A stretch of DNA of 64,000 nucleotides from Ruminococcus sp. Its GTDB lineage: Bacteria; Bacillota; Clostridia; Oscillospirales; Ruminococcaceae. Both the position numbers and the translations under genes were made by a program. The notes beneath the pieces were generated by a model. That model saw only the letters and a list, made by a program, of their open reading frames with translations, was not told the DNA's origin and searched no databases. Location of the stretch: assembly GCA_030531185.1 (NCBI GenBank), contig JAUNOG010000001.1, positions 1 through 64,000 on the forward strand. Reading direction: 5' to 3'. Below, piece by piece: positions 8,675 to 16,763 of this stretch. The number at the start of each line of letters is the position of its first letter. The first letter of the stretch is position 1.

Positions 8675-9988
8675 TTATTCGTTGTCTGATGTACTGTCTG
8701 CGCTGTTTGCGGTAACTACCTGAACGGGATTTACGCCAAAGCACCATACGTCGTCGTGGTCGGGAACATAAATCAGCGCGTTTCGTGTGTACGAACCGTA
8801 TTCGTATATATCGCTCAAATCGACCTGTGCGTAAATATCGCTGTCCTCCAGCTTTGAGATAACCTCTTCGGGACCGTAAATAACTACGTTAGTAAGCTTT
8901 TTGGTCTCGATAGTTGTCGTCATTCCCGCAGGACGGTTGACCGTCTTTATGCGTGACGCGTCAACGGTGAATTCCTTTGATGTATATCCTTCGTCGTCAA
9001 AGGATACCACAACATTATCCGAACCGGTCATATTGATCTCTCCGGTGTTCAGCGGAATTGAAAAGCTGAAATTCTTTGAAAGATTTATGCTTGACAGGGG
9101 AATTGTTCCGACTGTGATTTCTTCCGTATCTCCGTCTTCAAGATTGGGAGAGATTACCGAAATGCTTTCTTCGGAAAGTATCATCGGCAGAGTATTAATG
9201 TCAAAATTATCGGGACATCCCGAAACGTCTACCCTCAGATCAGCCGTTTTCTTCTTGTAAACTACAAAGCTTACGTCATAGCTGCCGCTGTTTTGAACAG
9301 TAAATTTTGAGGAGTCCAGAATATTGTCGTCGGCGTCATAGAACACCAGATCTTCGGTTGAAATAGTTACGTCCTCGGATATCTTTCTGGATTTTGTTAT
9401 CTGAGCCGTGACCTTGCTTATATTGTCAAGGTCGTTTTTTGCGCCCTCTACAGTGATCTCGGAGGGAGTTACGGTAGCCTCCCTGAGAGTGTAGCCCTCC
9501 TCCGCGCTTACCAGAGGAGCCTCAGCCGTAAGCTCCAGCGTCTTAGTGGTAATTCTGTCAAAGTCCACCTGAATAGTCTCGGGAGTAACCGAAACTATGG
9601 TGCATTTGTCTGTGGAATGCGTACTCTTTACATTGATGTCAAGAGTGTAAGTACCCTCCTTAGTGACTTCCCCCAGATCGACGGTTGCCGACAGGTCGTT
9701 TGCCGTGTAGCCGCCTATTTCGTAGTTCATACCCTGAATTTCAACGTCTACGGTAATATCCTTGTAATTGAGAGCGTCAAGCCCTTTTTCCTGAGCCTTG
9801 GTTCCCTCCATATTAAAGTCAACGTGAACGCCCGAGATCGTCTTTGTTATAGTAGGGTACTGCGTAATGGACAGCACGAACCATGCAATTATCGCAACTG
9901 CAAGCGCAAGTATTCTCAGCCCGAAATCTCCCTTTAAATTACGTTTGTTCTTCGCGGGAGCGCTGTTTTCGTTCTTTACTTCTTCCAT
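8675..9988 (-). CDS. cdaR: YbbR-repeat protein CdaR, regulator of CdaA
   Basis: A 437-residue protein with a short basic cytoplasmic N-terminus, one membrane segment (about 22-43: FGLRILALAVAIIAWFVLS) and an extracellular region made of about four YbbR repeats of roughly 85 residues. The acidic C-terminus ends in SADSTSDNE. In Bacillus, CdaR binds the membrane-bound diadenylate cyclase CdaA and modulates c-di-AMP synthesis. It overlaps the end of cdaA by 13 nt, so the two are translationally coupled. The frequent third partner, glmM, is not here. A terminator follows. Confidence 0.93.
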   Translation of the reverse strand: MEEVKNENSAPAKNKRNLKGDFGLRILALAVAIIAWFVLSITQYPTITKTISGVHVDFNMEGTKAQEKGLDALNYKDITVDVEIQGMNYEIGGYTANDLSATVDLGEVTKEGTYTLDINVKSTHSTDKCTIVSVTPETIQVDFDRITTKTLELTAEAPLVSAEEGYTLREATVTPSEITVEGAKNDLDNISKVTAQITKSRKISEDVTISTEDLVFYDADDNILDSSKFTVQNSGSYDVSFVVYKKKTADLRVDVSGCPDNFDINTLPMILSEESISVISPNLEDGDTEEITVGTIPLSSINLSKNFSFSIPLNTGEINMTGSDNVVVSFDDEGYTSKEFTVDASRIKTVNRPAGMTTTIETKKLTNVVIYGPEEVISKLEDSDIYAQVDLSDIYEYGSYTRNALIYVPDHDDVWCFGVNPVQVVTANSADSTSDNE

Positions 9989-10857
9989 TTTGAAATCACC
10001 CTTCCTGCAAAAGAATTTTCCTTAATGGAATTAGCGTCCTTCTCGGGCATAAGCCTGTCTGTGAGAAGTTTTTTCAGAGACTCCTTTGAATATCCCCTTG
10101 TAAGCTCGCCGTTTTCAGCAACGGAGATCGAACCTGTTTCCTCGGAAACTACCACGACGATAGCGTCGGAGTTCTCGCTCATACCGATAGCCGCCCTGTG
10201 ACGGGAGCCCAGCTGCTTGTTTATAAGCTCGTCTTTCTGAGGACGCGGAAGGAAACAGCCTGCCGCAAGAATAATTCCGTCTCTTATAATTACCGCTCCG
10301 TCGTGCAGAGGAGTGTTGGGGTAGAATATATTTCCGAACACAGCCGCAGAGGGAACGCAGTTAAGTATCGTACCTGTCGCGATCTGTTCGCCCAGCTTGG
10401 TTTTTCTCTCGCATATAATAAGAGCGCCTGTTTTTGTGGAAGAGAGATTTTGCGCCGCGTCGCAGACGGCGTTTATAGCAGTTGTCCATTTTACGTCGTC
10501 GGGGTCCTGATCGGAGGAACCGAAGAAATTAAACTCGGCGATCTTGGCTCGTCCTACCTTCTCGAGAATACGTCTCAGTTCAGGCTGGAACATAACGATA
10601 AGCGCAAGGAAGCCCCACTGGAAGCACAGCTTGAGCAGATATCTGATAGTCTGGAGATTGAAAAAAGCCGCCACACAGTAACATAAAATAAGCACAAGTA
10701 TACCCTTGATAAGCTGCTGGGCTCTTGTTTCACGTATAAGCTTGATGCCGTTATATATGAGAAAATACAATATTGCAATATCCACAATATCGTTCAGACC
10801 TATTGACTTGAAAACGCCCCAAACGGAGTTTATAGCCTGCCCTATTGTTTCAAGCAT
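9976..10857 (-). CDS. cdaA: Diadenylate cyclase CdaA
   Basis: A membrane-anchored cyclase that makes c-di-AMP from two ATP, a messenger controlling potassium and osmolyte uptake and cell-wall balance. Three membrane segments (about 22-42, 50-66 and 75-92) precede the DAC domain (about 115-255). Both catalytic motifs are intact: DGA in LHDGAVI (186-188) and RHR in GSRHRAAIG (219-221). Length 293 is slightly above the typical 270 because of a C-terminal tail. It is first in its operon, with a good promoter upstream. The divergent neighbour is mgtE, an ion transporter. Confidence 0.96.
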   Translation of the reverse strand: MLETIGQAINSVWGVFKSIGLNDIVDIAILYFLIYNGIKLIRETRAQQLIKGILVLILCYCVAAFFNLQTIRYLLKLCFQWGFLALIVMFQPELRRILEKVGRAKIAEFNFFGSSDQDPDDVKWTTAINAVCDAAQNLSSTKTGALIICERKTKLGEQIATGTILNCVPSAAVFGNIFYPNTPLHDGAVIIRDGIILAAGCFLPRPQKDELINKQLGSRHRAAIGMSENSDAIVVVVSEETGSISVAENGELTRGYSKESLKKLLTDRLMPEKDANSIKENSFAGRVISKWKK

Positions 10858-10948
10858 AGTTCACACCCTTTACAAATTAGTTACAAAATCAGGCTGATTT
10901 ACAGCCATATATATCCGGTCACACATATTCAAAATTTTATATATTTAT

Positions 10949-10977
10949 AGTATATCATATTTTTGTGAAAAGTACAA
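10949..10977 (-). promoter_or_regulatory. Promoter of cdaA-cdaR
   Basis: Read on the minus strand: TTGTAC (10972-10977), 17 nt, TATACT (10949-10954), about 90 nt upstream of the cdaA start. Confidence 0.7.
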
Positions 10978-11086
10978 TAGCTAATTGGCAATTTTTTTTA
11001 CAGCTTGTAATTTTTTTGATTAAAAATCCGACTAAGTGTATCAAAACGGTAACAGCAGATTTAATGAGAATTTTACAAAAAAATTA

Positions 11087-11115
11087 TTGACAAATGATAA
11101 ACAAACGGGTATAAT
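11087..11115 (+). promoter_or_regulatory. Consensus promoter of mgtE
   Basis: TTGACA (11087-11092), 17 nt, TATAAT (11110-11115). Transcription should start near 11122, leaving an untranslated leader of about 220 nt before mgtE. Confidence 0.85.
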
Positions 11116-11121
11116 AAACTT

Positions 11122-11335
11122 GTATGCGGAGTTAGATAAAGTAAAATTCCGCATAATTTATGATTTTAAGGAGAGTGTACAAAGTGGACGATGCCGGTCA
11201 TAGCCGATTACCTCGAATACGGACAGCGTTGTCTGTTTTGTATTCCCAGTTAAATACTGATAGGTGATCTGTGTTTGGTAAATCCTACTTCTGCGGGCGG
11301 TAAATTACTGCCGTAGCCGCTGCACGGGGAGGTTA
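11122..11335 (+). promoter_or_regulatory. Long structured 5' leader of mgtE
   Basis: About 220 nt of leader RNA. It begins with a 7-bp hairpin at the very 5' end (ATGCGGA / TCCGCAT, 11124-11154), then a ribosome site with a small open frame (11184-11267), then a GC-rich hairpin (GGCGGTA / TACTGCC, 11296-11312) shortly before the mgtE ribosome site GGGGAGG. I looked for the conserved blocks of the M-box (ykoK) Mg(II) riboswitch and did not find them, so if this leader senses Mg(II) it uses another design. Confidence 0.55.
11184..11267 (+). CDS. Possible 27-residue leader peptide upstream of mgtE
   Basis: A GTG-started frame of 27 codons inside the mgtE leader. AAGGAGA (11168-11174) ends 9 nt before the GTG, and the stop TGA (11265-11267) lies 73 nt before mgtE. 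The peptide starts MDDAGHSRLPRIR, an acidic N-terminus followed by LPR and basic residues. The enterobacterial MgtL leader, which controls the Mg(II) transporter gene mgtA, has the same general plan (acidic and proline residues, then LPRRR). The likeness may be chance in so short a frame. No protein function is claimed beyond a possible regulatory role in translation. Confidence 0.35.
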   Translation: MDDAGHSRLPRIRTALSVLYSQLNTDR

Positions 11336-11340
11336 TATTT

Positions 11341-12705
11341 ATGTACGACACAGTTTTACAGCTTATTAACGAAAGAAATTTCAAGGCGATCCGCGAGATA
11401 TTCATAGATATGAACGAGGCGGACGTCGCTGCGCTTTTACAGCGTTTTTACGACGATCACGAGGCTGAGACGCACGAACTGCTTGTCCTGTTCAGACTTC
11501 TGAGCAAGGACGTTGCGGCGGACGTTTTTTCGTATATGGACAGCGATATGCAGATGATGCTTATCAATTCCTTTACGGATAAAGAGCTTCAGGACGTTAT
11601 CGACGATCTGTATGTAGACGATACGGTTGATATGATCGAGGAAATGCCTGCCAATGTTGTGGTGAGGGTTCTTAAATCAGCCGATTCGGAAACGAGAAAG
11701 CAGATCAATGAGATACTGCGTTATCCCAAGGATTCCGCAGGTTCTATTATGACCACAGAGTATGTGTATCTCAAAAAGGATTATACAGCCAAGGACGCAC
11801 TTGACTGGATAAGGCACGTCGGAATGGTCAAGGAGACGGTCTATACTCTTTACGTTACGGAAAACAGACGGCTTATAGGCGTTCTGTCGGTGCTTGACCT
11901 TATCACCGCCGACGAGGACGACCGTATCGAGGATATAATGGACACAAACATTATTTCCGTCGATACCCACGAGGATAAGGAAATGGTAGCCGCAAAGCTC
12001 TCAAAGTACGACTTCGTGGCTATGCCTGTTGTGGATAAGGAAAACCGTCTGGTAGGTATCGTCACCTACGACGACGCTATCGACGTCATTCAGGAAGAGA
12101 ATACCGAGGACATTATGAAGTACGCCGCCGTTGCTCCCAGCGACGAGTCGTATTTCAAAACGTCGGTTTTCGCTCACGCAAAGAACCGTATAGTGTGGCT
12201 GCTGGTGCTTATGCTTTCGGCGACGATTACGGGAGCTATTGTAAATAAATATCAGGAGGCTTTTGCGGCTGTGCCTGTGCTGGTTTCGTTCTTGTCTATG
12301 CTGAGCGGTACGGGCGGTAACTGCGGTTCGCAGACGTCCACTCTTATTATCCGCGGTATGGCGTTGGGGGAGATCAGAATGCGGGACTTCTTCAAGGTTA
12401 TGTTCAAGGAGTTCAGAGTTGCGTGTGTGTGCGGAATAATATTGTCTGTAGTCAATGCGGGCAGAATAATTCTGGTGTATCATAACGACGCGTCGGTAGA
12501 CTGCTATAAGCTTGCGTTTACAGTAAGCGCGGCTATTATGCTTACGGTGGTGCTGTCAAAGCTTATTGCGGCAATGCTGCCTATGGCGGCGAAAAAGCTG
12601 AAGCTTGACCCTGCGATAATGGCGGCTCCGCTGATCACTACTATTGTGGATACCTGTTCAACGCTGATGTTCTTTGCGCTTGCTACAGTCGTGTTTGATA
12701 TTTAA
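11341..12705 (+). CDS. mgtE: Magnesium transporter MgtE
   Basis: A Mg(II) channel/transporter of the MgtE family, 454 residues, the normal length. Domain order: N-terminal superhelical domain (about 1-130), two CBS domains (about 135-255) that act as the intracellular Mg(II) sensor, a connecting helix, then five membrane segments (about 285-454). The acidic N/CBS interface that binds Mg(II) is visible as repeated Asp/Glu (TADEDDRIEDIM). The pore region contains GTGGNCGSQTSTLIIRG. It has a consensus promoter and an unusually long leader, and ends at a terminator. Protein identity is firm. Confidence 0.97.
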   Translation: MYDTVLQLINERNFKAIREIFIDMNEADVAALLQRFYDDHEAETHELLVLFRLLSKDVAADVFSYMDSDMQMMLINSFTDKELQDVIDDLYVDDTVDMIEEMPANVVVRVLKSADSETRKQINEILRYPKDSAGSIMTTEYVYLKKDYTAKDALDWIRHVGMVKETVYTLYVTENRRLIGVLSVLDLITADEDDRIEDIMDTNIISVDTHEDKEMVAAKLSKYDFVAMPVVDKENRLVGIVTYDDAIDVIQEENTEDIMKYAAVAPSDESYFKTSVFAHAKNRIVWLLVLMLSATITGAIVNKYQEAFAAVPVLVSFLSMLSGTGGNCGSQTSTLIIRGMALGEIRMRDFFKVMFKEFRVACVCGIILSVVNAGRIILVYHNDASVDCYKLAFTVSAAIMLTVVLSKLIAAMLPMAAKKLKLDPAIMAAPLITTIVDTCSTLMFFALATVVFDI

Positions 12706-12717
12706 TAATTTACTTTT

Positions 12718-12742
12718 GGGCGGGTTATTATCCGCCCTTTTT
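12718..12742 (+). terminator. Terminator of mgtE
   Basis: GGGCGG / CCGCCC (12718-12737) with an 8-nt loop, followed by TTTTT. Confidence 0.85.
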
Positions 12743-12867
12743 GCTGTTTCAGTCCAATAATTGATTTTTGGTAAAATTTCCGCTTTTTTGTCACAATTCA
12801 TTAATATATGTGTGCTATACTATACGCAATAAATATGCAGATCGTTCTGCGGGAGGTGATGAAGCGG

Positions 12868-13623
12868 GTGAGTATGCCGAAAGATATGAATACGGAATGT
12901 GTTTCCGATAATGCGGACTTGCAGGAGAACGGGCAAAAATCTGAGAGAATTAGAAAAGCGCTGAAATATGTGCCTTTTCTGCTTACCGTAGTAATAATCA
13001 TCTGCTGTCTGGTATTTCTCGTAAATCACGATTTCGAGGAGCTGCTGGACTATACTCCCGACAACCTCATACTTGCGGCGTTTGTTCTGCTGGGATTTTA
13101 CGGACTTAAATCAATGTCGGTAGTTTTTCCGCTTACTGCGCTTTTTGTGGCGATAGGAGCGATTTATCCGTTCGGGATAGCGGTGCTTGTGAATATTCTG
13201 GGTCTTTCCGTGTCTTTCACTATACCGTACCTTGTGGGAAGAGCCTCGGGCGGAGAGCTTGTGGACGCTATTGCCGGTAAGTATCCGAAAGCCCGCAGGA
13301 TCGTTGATTACAGTCACGACAATAATCTTTTTGCCTCATATATTTCAAGAGCGGTAGTAGTCGTTCCGGGAGACGTGGTGTCGATGATACACGGCGCGCT
13401 GAGAATGCCTTATAAACCCTATCTTCTTGGCTCTCTTGTGGGAGTGCTCCCAGAAATGCTGGTGCAGACTTATATCGGCGCGAAGCTTGACAGCCTGAAC
13501 TTCAAAACTGTGCTTGTGCTGGTCGCTCTTATAGCCGCAACGCTTACTTTTTCCGTTCTGCTCAATAAAAAGGTGAGCAAGCGCGGAAAGCAGGCGGACA
13601 GAGAGGATTTCAAGGATTTTTAA
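12868..13623 (+). CDS. TVP38/TMEM64-family membrane protein
   Basis: An integral membrane protein of the DedA-related TVP38/TMEM64 (SNARE-associated) family. I chose the GTG at 12868, 11 nt after GGGAGG (12851-12856), giving 251 residues; ATG 12859 is too close to that site and ATG 12874 is possible. A charged N-terminal tail (about 35 residues) leads into a membrane helix, then the conserved core SMSVVFPLTALFVAIGAIYPFG, with the family's small-residue and Gly pattern, and FASYISRAVVVVPGDVVSMIHGA. The protein ends in a basic tail. Relatives are thought to move lipids or protect membrane potential; the specific role is unknown. It is a single gene flanked by terminators. Confidence 0.85.
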   Translation: MSMPKDMNTECVSDNADLQENGQKSERIRKALKYVPFLLTVVIIICCLVFLVNHDFEELLDYTPDNLILAAFVLLGFYGLKSMSVVFPLTALFVAIGAIYPFGIAVLVNILGLSVSFTIPYLVGRASGGELVDAIAGKYPKARRIVDYSHDNNLFASYISRAVVVVPGDVVSMIHGALRMPYKPYLLGSLVGVLPEMLVQTYIGAKLDSLNFKTVLVLVALIAATLTFSVLLNKKVSKRGKQADREDFKDF

Positions 13624-13633
13624 CGAAAAAACT

Positions 13634-13663
13634 GCCGCAGGACTGAATGTCTGCGGCGTTTTT
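13634..13663 (+). terminator. Terminator after the TVP38-family gene
   Basis: GCCGCAG / CTGCGGC (13634-13657) followed by GTTTTTT. The next gene converges from the other side. Confidence 0.8.
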
Positions 13664-13665
13664 TG

Positions 13666-14685
13666 TTAAACGTTCTGCTCGGTTCCTGCGGAGCGTTTTT
13701 TTATTGCGGAAAAAGCGGCTCCGACAGCGGAAAATATTGCCGCTGTTATTAGAATTATCAGAACCGTTTCATTTTTGTAGGAGCGTCCGTTTATGTACAT
13801 AACATAGCCCTGAATTCCGTACCGAGCTAAAAAGTCCTCTGTGAAGAATAAAAGTATTGCCGAGTAAGCAATGCAAATGGACGTTTTGAAAAATCCGTTA
13901 AGTCCCGCGTATCTGATAACTGCGAAGAATACCCAAGGAACGGTGAGTATAAACAGTACAGGCAAAATAACCGATTTAATAGTATAGTCCGTAGAAGAAC
14001 CCGAGTTGTAACTTCCGTATGCTATCAGAACCAAAAGCAGTATAGTGTCCGCCGCCATACAGATAAGTCCCCGATAGCCCGTAAGGCATTTGCCGAAGTC
14101 CTCTCTGCAAAGTATTATCGGCAGGAATATCAGCGTAAAAGCAAATGTTACAGACAGAAACGCCATAATAAAGCCGTTGATATCTTCCAAACCAAATCCC
14201 GTAAGCAGAAGCAGATGCAGGGTCACATAGAAACAGCCGAGAGTTATTACTCCCTTGTGTTTTTTTACCAGCGTCGGAACATTGATAAGAGACGCTGTCA
14301 TAGCTAAGGACGTAAGCCACATTAAAAACTGCCTTATGTCATGGTCGGCAATCACAAGTCCGATAAAGCAGGGGATAAGGATTGCAAGATAAACGCCTAA
14401 GCAAATAAAGTTATATGTCCTGATGGTTTTAACGTATTTTTTTGCCATACGCTCTGTCTCACGCTGCTTGTAATCCTCGCTTGCTATACAAAGTTCGTGC
14501 TCGGTAATATTCAGCGCATTACATATGCCCGAGACAAGGGTTATATCGGGATAGGAAACGCCTCTTTCCCATTTGCTTACAGCCGACTCGGTCACATAAA
14601 GCATATTGGCAAATTCCTTTTGGGACAGTCCTTTTTCTTTTCGTTTTGTGCGGATAAATTTACCTAATGTAGTTTTGTCTTCCAT
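13666..14685 (-). CDS. Membrane-anchored XRE-family regulator
   Basis: A 339-residue fusion of an N-terminal XRE-type helix-turn-helix (about 8-62; SQKEFANMLYVTESAVSKWERG is the DNA-binding region) with a C-terminal membrane part of about eight hydrophobic helices (about 90-330). The membrane part does not match a transporter I recognise. Such HTH-plus-membrane proteins are common in Clostridia and are presumed to sense a membrane-associated signal. GAGGTGAT precedes the ATG by 3 nt. Target genes are unknown; it converges on the TVP38-type gene and is not in an operon. Confidence 0.82.
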   Translation of the reverse strand: MEDKTTLGKFIRTKRKEKGLSQKEFANMLYVTESAVSKWERGVSYPDITLVSGICNALNITEHELCIASEDYKQRETERMAKKYVKTIRTYNFICLGVYLAILIPCFIGLVIADHDIRQFLMWLTSLAMTASLINVPTLVKKHKGVITLGCFYVTLHLLLLTGFGLEDINGFIMAFLSVTFAFTLIFLPIILCREDFGKCLTGYRGLICMAADTILLLVLIAYGSYNSGSSTDYTIKSVILPVLFILTVPWVFFAVIRYAGLNGFFKTSICIAYSAILLFFTEDFLARYGIQGYVMYINGRSYKNETVLIILITAAIFSAVGAAFSAIKKRSAGTEQNV

Positions 14686-14833
14686 ATAATCACCTCGGAA
14701 TTAGTTTTGTAAAGTCACGATAATTCATTGCAATGCTTTCGTTACTTTTAATTTATCACAACGGAAAACCAAAGTCAACAATTACAGCGCAATTCGGAGG
14801 TGGATTGTCAGTCAAGTCCCGAAAATACGGGGC

Positions 14834-15280
14834 TTACGTTGATATGGAACATATTGCATCGGTTATAGCAAGAAAAAATCCCAGGCATTCAAGAGGATCT
14901 TCATTGTCTGAAATTTCCAGCCTGATGTAGCGGCTTCCGTTGATCATAACCAAAGAAACGGCAAAAGCAATATCTTCTGAAAATCTGCTGCCGATTTTGT
15001 AAGTCCATTTGTCGGGAAATCCATTTAAAATACTTATGCCCCAGTCAAGTAATATTTCTTTGCGTTTGCGCGATACAGTACCGATAATTTTGCCGCCGTG
15101 TTCTATATTTAATGTTCTGTCGCCTGTCACCTCTGCTTTATCTCCGCCGGAGAAGTCAGCAGCAGCCTGATACGTAGCCGTTCTGTAACCGTAAATACGG
15201 TATTTTTCACTCATCCTGCCGTCCAGCGCAGAGCATTGAGAGCAGTTAAGAAAATCCGATTTGTTTATGTATAAAGTCAT
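14834..15280 (-). CDS. Small uncharacterised protein, possibly LURP-one/tubby-like
   Basis: A 148-residue soluble protein. The ATG at 15280 is preferred because GAGGG lies 5 nt upstream; a GTG 12 nt further upstream is an alternative. It has alternating beta-strand-like stretches (KYRIYGYRTATYQAAADF, IIGTVSRKRKEILLDWG, KWTYKIGSRF) and ends with a hydrophobic helix (CLGFFLAITDAICSI). That pattern, a beta barrel closed by a C-terminal helix, resembles the LURP-one/YxjI fold, but the match is weak. No motif points to catalysis. It stands alone upstream of a divergent region. Confidence 0.6.
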   Translation of the reverse strand: MTLYINKSDFLNCSQCSALDGRMSEKYRIYGYRTATYQAAADFSGGDKAEVTGDRTLNIEHGGKIIGTVSRKRKEILLDWGISILNGFPDKWTYKIGSRFSEDIAFAVSLVMINGSRYIRLEISDNEDPLECLGFFLAITDAICSIST

Positions 15281-15292
15281 AGTTACCCTCAC

Positions 15293-15322
15293 AAAAAAAG
15301 ACGGCGGAAATCCTCCGCCGTC
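15293..15322 (-). terminator. Terminator of ilvE
   Basis: GACGGCGGA / TCCGCCGTC (15300-15322) with, on the minus strand, a run of seven T after the stem. Confidence 0.85.
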
Positions 15323-15334
15323 CGAAAAATTCTA

Positions 15335-16399
15335 TCAGATTTTAACGATCCAACCGTATTCGTCCGGAATTTTGCCCCACTGAATGCCTGTCATTGTATC
15401 GTAAAGCATTTGCGAGATAGGTCCGATCTCGTTGTTGTTGATCGTCATTATTTTGTCGCCCCACTTGAGATGACCGACAGGGGAGATAACAGCCGCAGTA
15501 CCCGTTCCGAATACCTCGTCAAGCTTGCCCTCGTCGTAAGCCTTTGCAACCTCCTGAATGGTAATTCTTCTTTCGGAAACCTTATAGCCCTTCTTTCTGC
15601 ATATCTCAAGAGCGGATTTTCTGGTGATACCCGGGAGAACCGAACCTGTAAGCTCGGGAGTGATTACCTCGCCGTCGATAACGAAGAAGATGTTCATAGA
15701 ACCAACTTCCTCTATGTACTTCTGCTCAACGCCGTCAAGCCACAGAACCTGCTCATAGTCCTGATTGTGAGCCTCGTCCTGTCCCTTGAGTGAGATTGCG
15801 TAGTTAGCGGCGGTCTTTGCAAAGCCTGTACCGCCTCTTACGGCTCTTACATACTTCTGCTCAACGTAGATCTTAACAGGGTTAAGTCCTGTTGAATAAT
15901 ATGCTCCCGACGGAGAAAGGATAATCATAAACAGATAGTGGTCGGCAGGTCTTACGCCAACGTACGGATCGGTCGCAAAAATAAACGGTCTGATATAGAG
16001 CGCCGCACCGTCTGTGTGAGGAACCCAGTCCTGTTCGATCTCGATAAGCTTTTTGGTAGCCTCGACCATAAACTGCTCGTCGATCTGAGGAATGACCATT
16101 CTTTCTGCGGACACGTTCATTCTCTTGTAGTTCTCGTCAGGTCTGAAAAGCTGAACGCTGCCGTCGGCTGTTCTGTAAGCCTTTAATCCCTCGAAAATTT
16201 CCTGACCGTAGTGGAGACACATAGCGGCAGGCGAAAGAGACACGTTATCAAAAGGTACAATTCTTGCGTCGTGCCAGCCCATACCTGTGTCGTAATTCAT
16301 AACAAACATATGATCCGTGAAGATATGACCGAAGCCCAGCTTAGTTTCGTCCTGAGGCTTAGCCTTTGGAGTATCAGTAAGTTCAATTCTGATGTCCAT
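15335..16399 (-). CDS. ilvE: Branched-chain amino acid aminotransferase
   Basis: A PLP enzyme that interconverts valine, leucine and isoleucine with their 2-keto acids. The start ATG at 16399 (MDIRIELTD) is preferred over an upstream in-frame ATG because GAAGGA lies just before it; the product is 354 residues, as expected for the class IV BCAT2-type family. Visible are CLHYGQEIFEGLKAYR, YIRPFIFATDP, GTGFAKTAANYA (PLP lysine), YIEEVGSMNIFFV and the C-terminal GTGTAAVISPVG. It is monocistronic with its own promoter and terminator, 9 kb from ilvC. Confidence 0.96.
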   Translation of the reverse strand: MDIRIELTDTPKAKPQDETKLGFGHIFTDHMFVMNYDTGMGWHDARIVPFDNVSLSPAAMCLHYGQEIFEGLKAYRTADGSVQLFRPDENYKRMNVSAERMVIPQIDEQFMVEATKKLIEIEQDWVPHTDGAALYIRPFIFATDPYVGVRPADHYLFMIILSPSGAYYSTGLNPVKIYVEQKYVRAVRGGTGFAKTAANYAISLKGQDEAHNQDYEQVLWLDGVEQKYIEEVGSMNIFFVIDGEVITPELTGSVLPGITRKSALEICRKKGYKVSERRITIQEVAKAYDEGKLDEVFGTGTAAVISPVGHLKWGDKIMTINNNEIGPISQMLYDTMTGIQWGKIPDEYGWIVKI

Positions 16400-16436
16400 A
16401 ATAAAATCCTTCTTTCTTAATTTTAATATCGTATAC

Positions 16437-16465
16437 ATTATAATACATTATGACGATTTTTGCAA
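16437..16465 (-). promoter_or_regulatory. Promoter of ilvE
   Basis: Read on the minus strand: TTGCAA (16460-16465), 17 nt, TATAAT (16437-16442). Confidence 0.75.
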
Positions 16466-16677
16466 GAGGTTTTTCAAAAAAAGTTGCGAATTTACCTCAA
16501 AATGACCTTTTCTTTTATAAAAATGCAATTTTAAGTTTGCCAAAAGTCAAATTTCCGGCTGGGAGAAGTACTTTTTGGCTTTTACGGCGGCAGGAAACGG
16601 GATAAAGCGTCTGCGGCGCACCTCTTATCTCCGCAGAGAGCAAAAATCGATTTCTGCGGATTTGCCGTCACGGGTAG
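16466..16677. other. Non-coding stretch between ilvE and miaB promoters
   Basis: About 210 nt without a credible gene between divergent promoters. It holds one notable inverted repeat, TCTGCGG / CCGCAGA (about 16609-16636), and an A/T-rich half next to ilvE. Neither strand offers a ribosome site with a convincing frame. I see no known RNA motif. Confidence 0.4.
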
Positions 16678-16706
16678 TTGACAAATTTCCCGAAAAGTTA
16701 TATAAT
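16678..16706 (+). promoter_or_regulatory. Consensus promoter of the miaB-mutS block
   Basis: TTGACA (16678-16683), 17 nt, TATAAT (16701-16706). Confidence 0.85.
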
Positions 16707-16763
16707 TAAATGGAATGCAAATCTTCGGTTTGCGCGTATGTTTTTATCGAAATGAGGATTGTA

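Noticed and set aside
11122..11335. M-box (ykoK) or ydaO c-di-AMP riboswitch in the mgtE leader
   Set aside because: The conserved blocks of either element could not be found by reading; kept instead as an unassigned leader.
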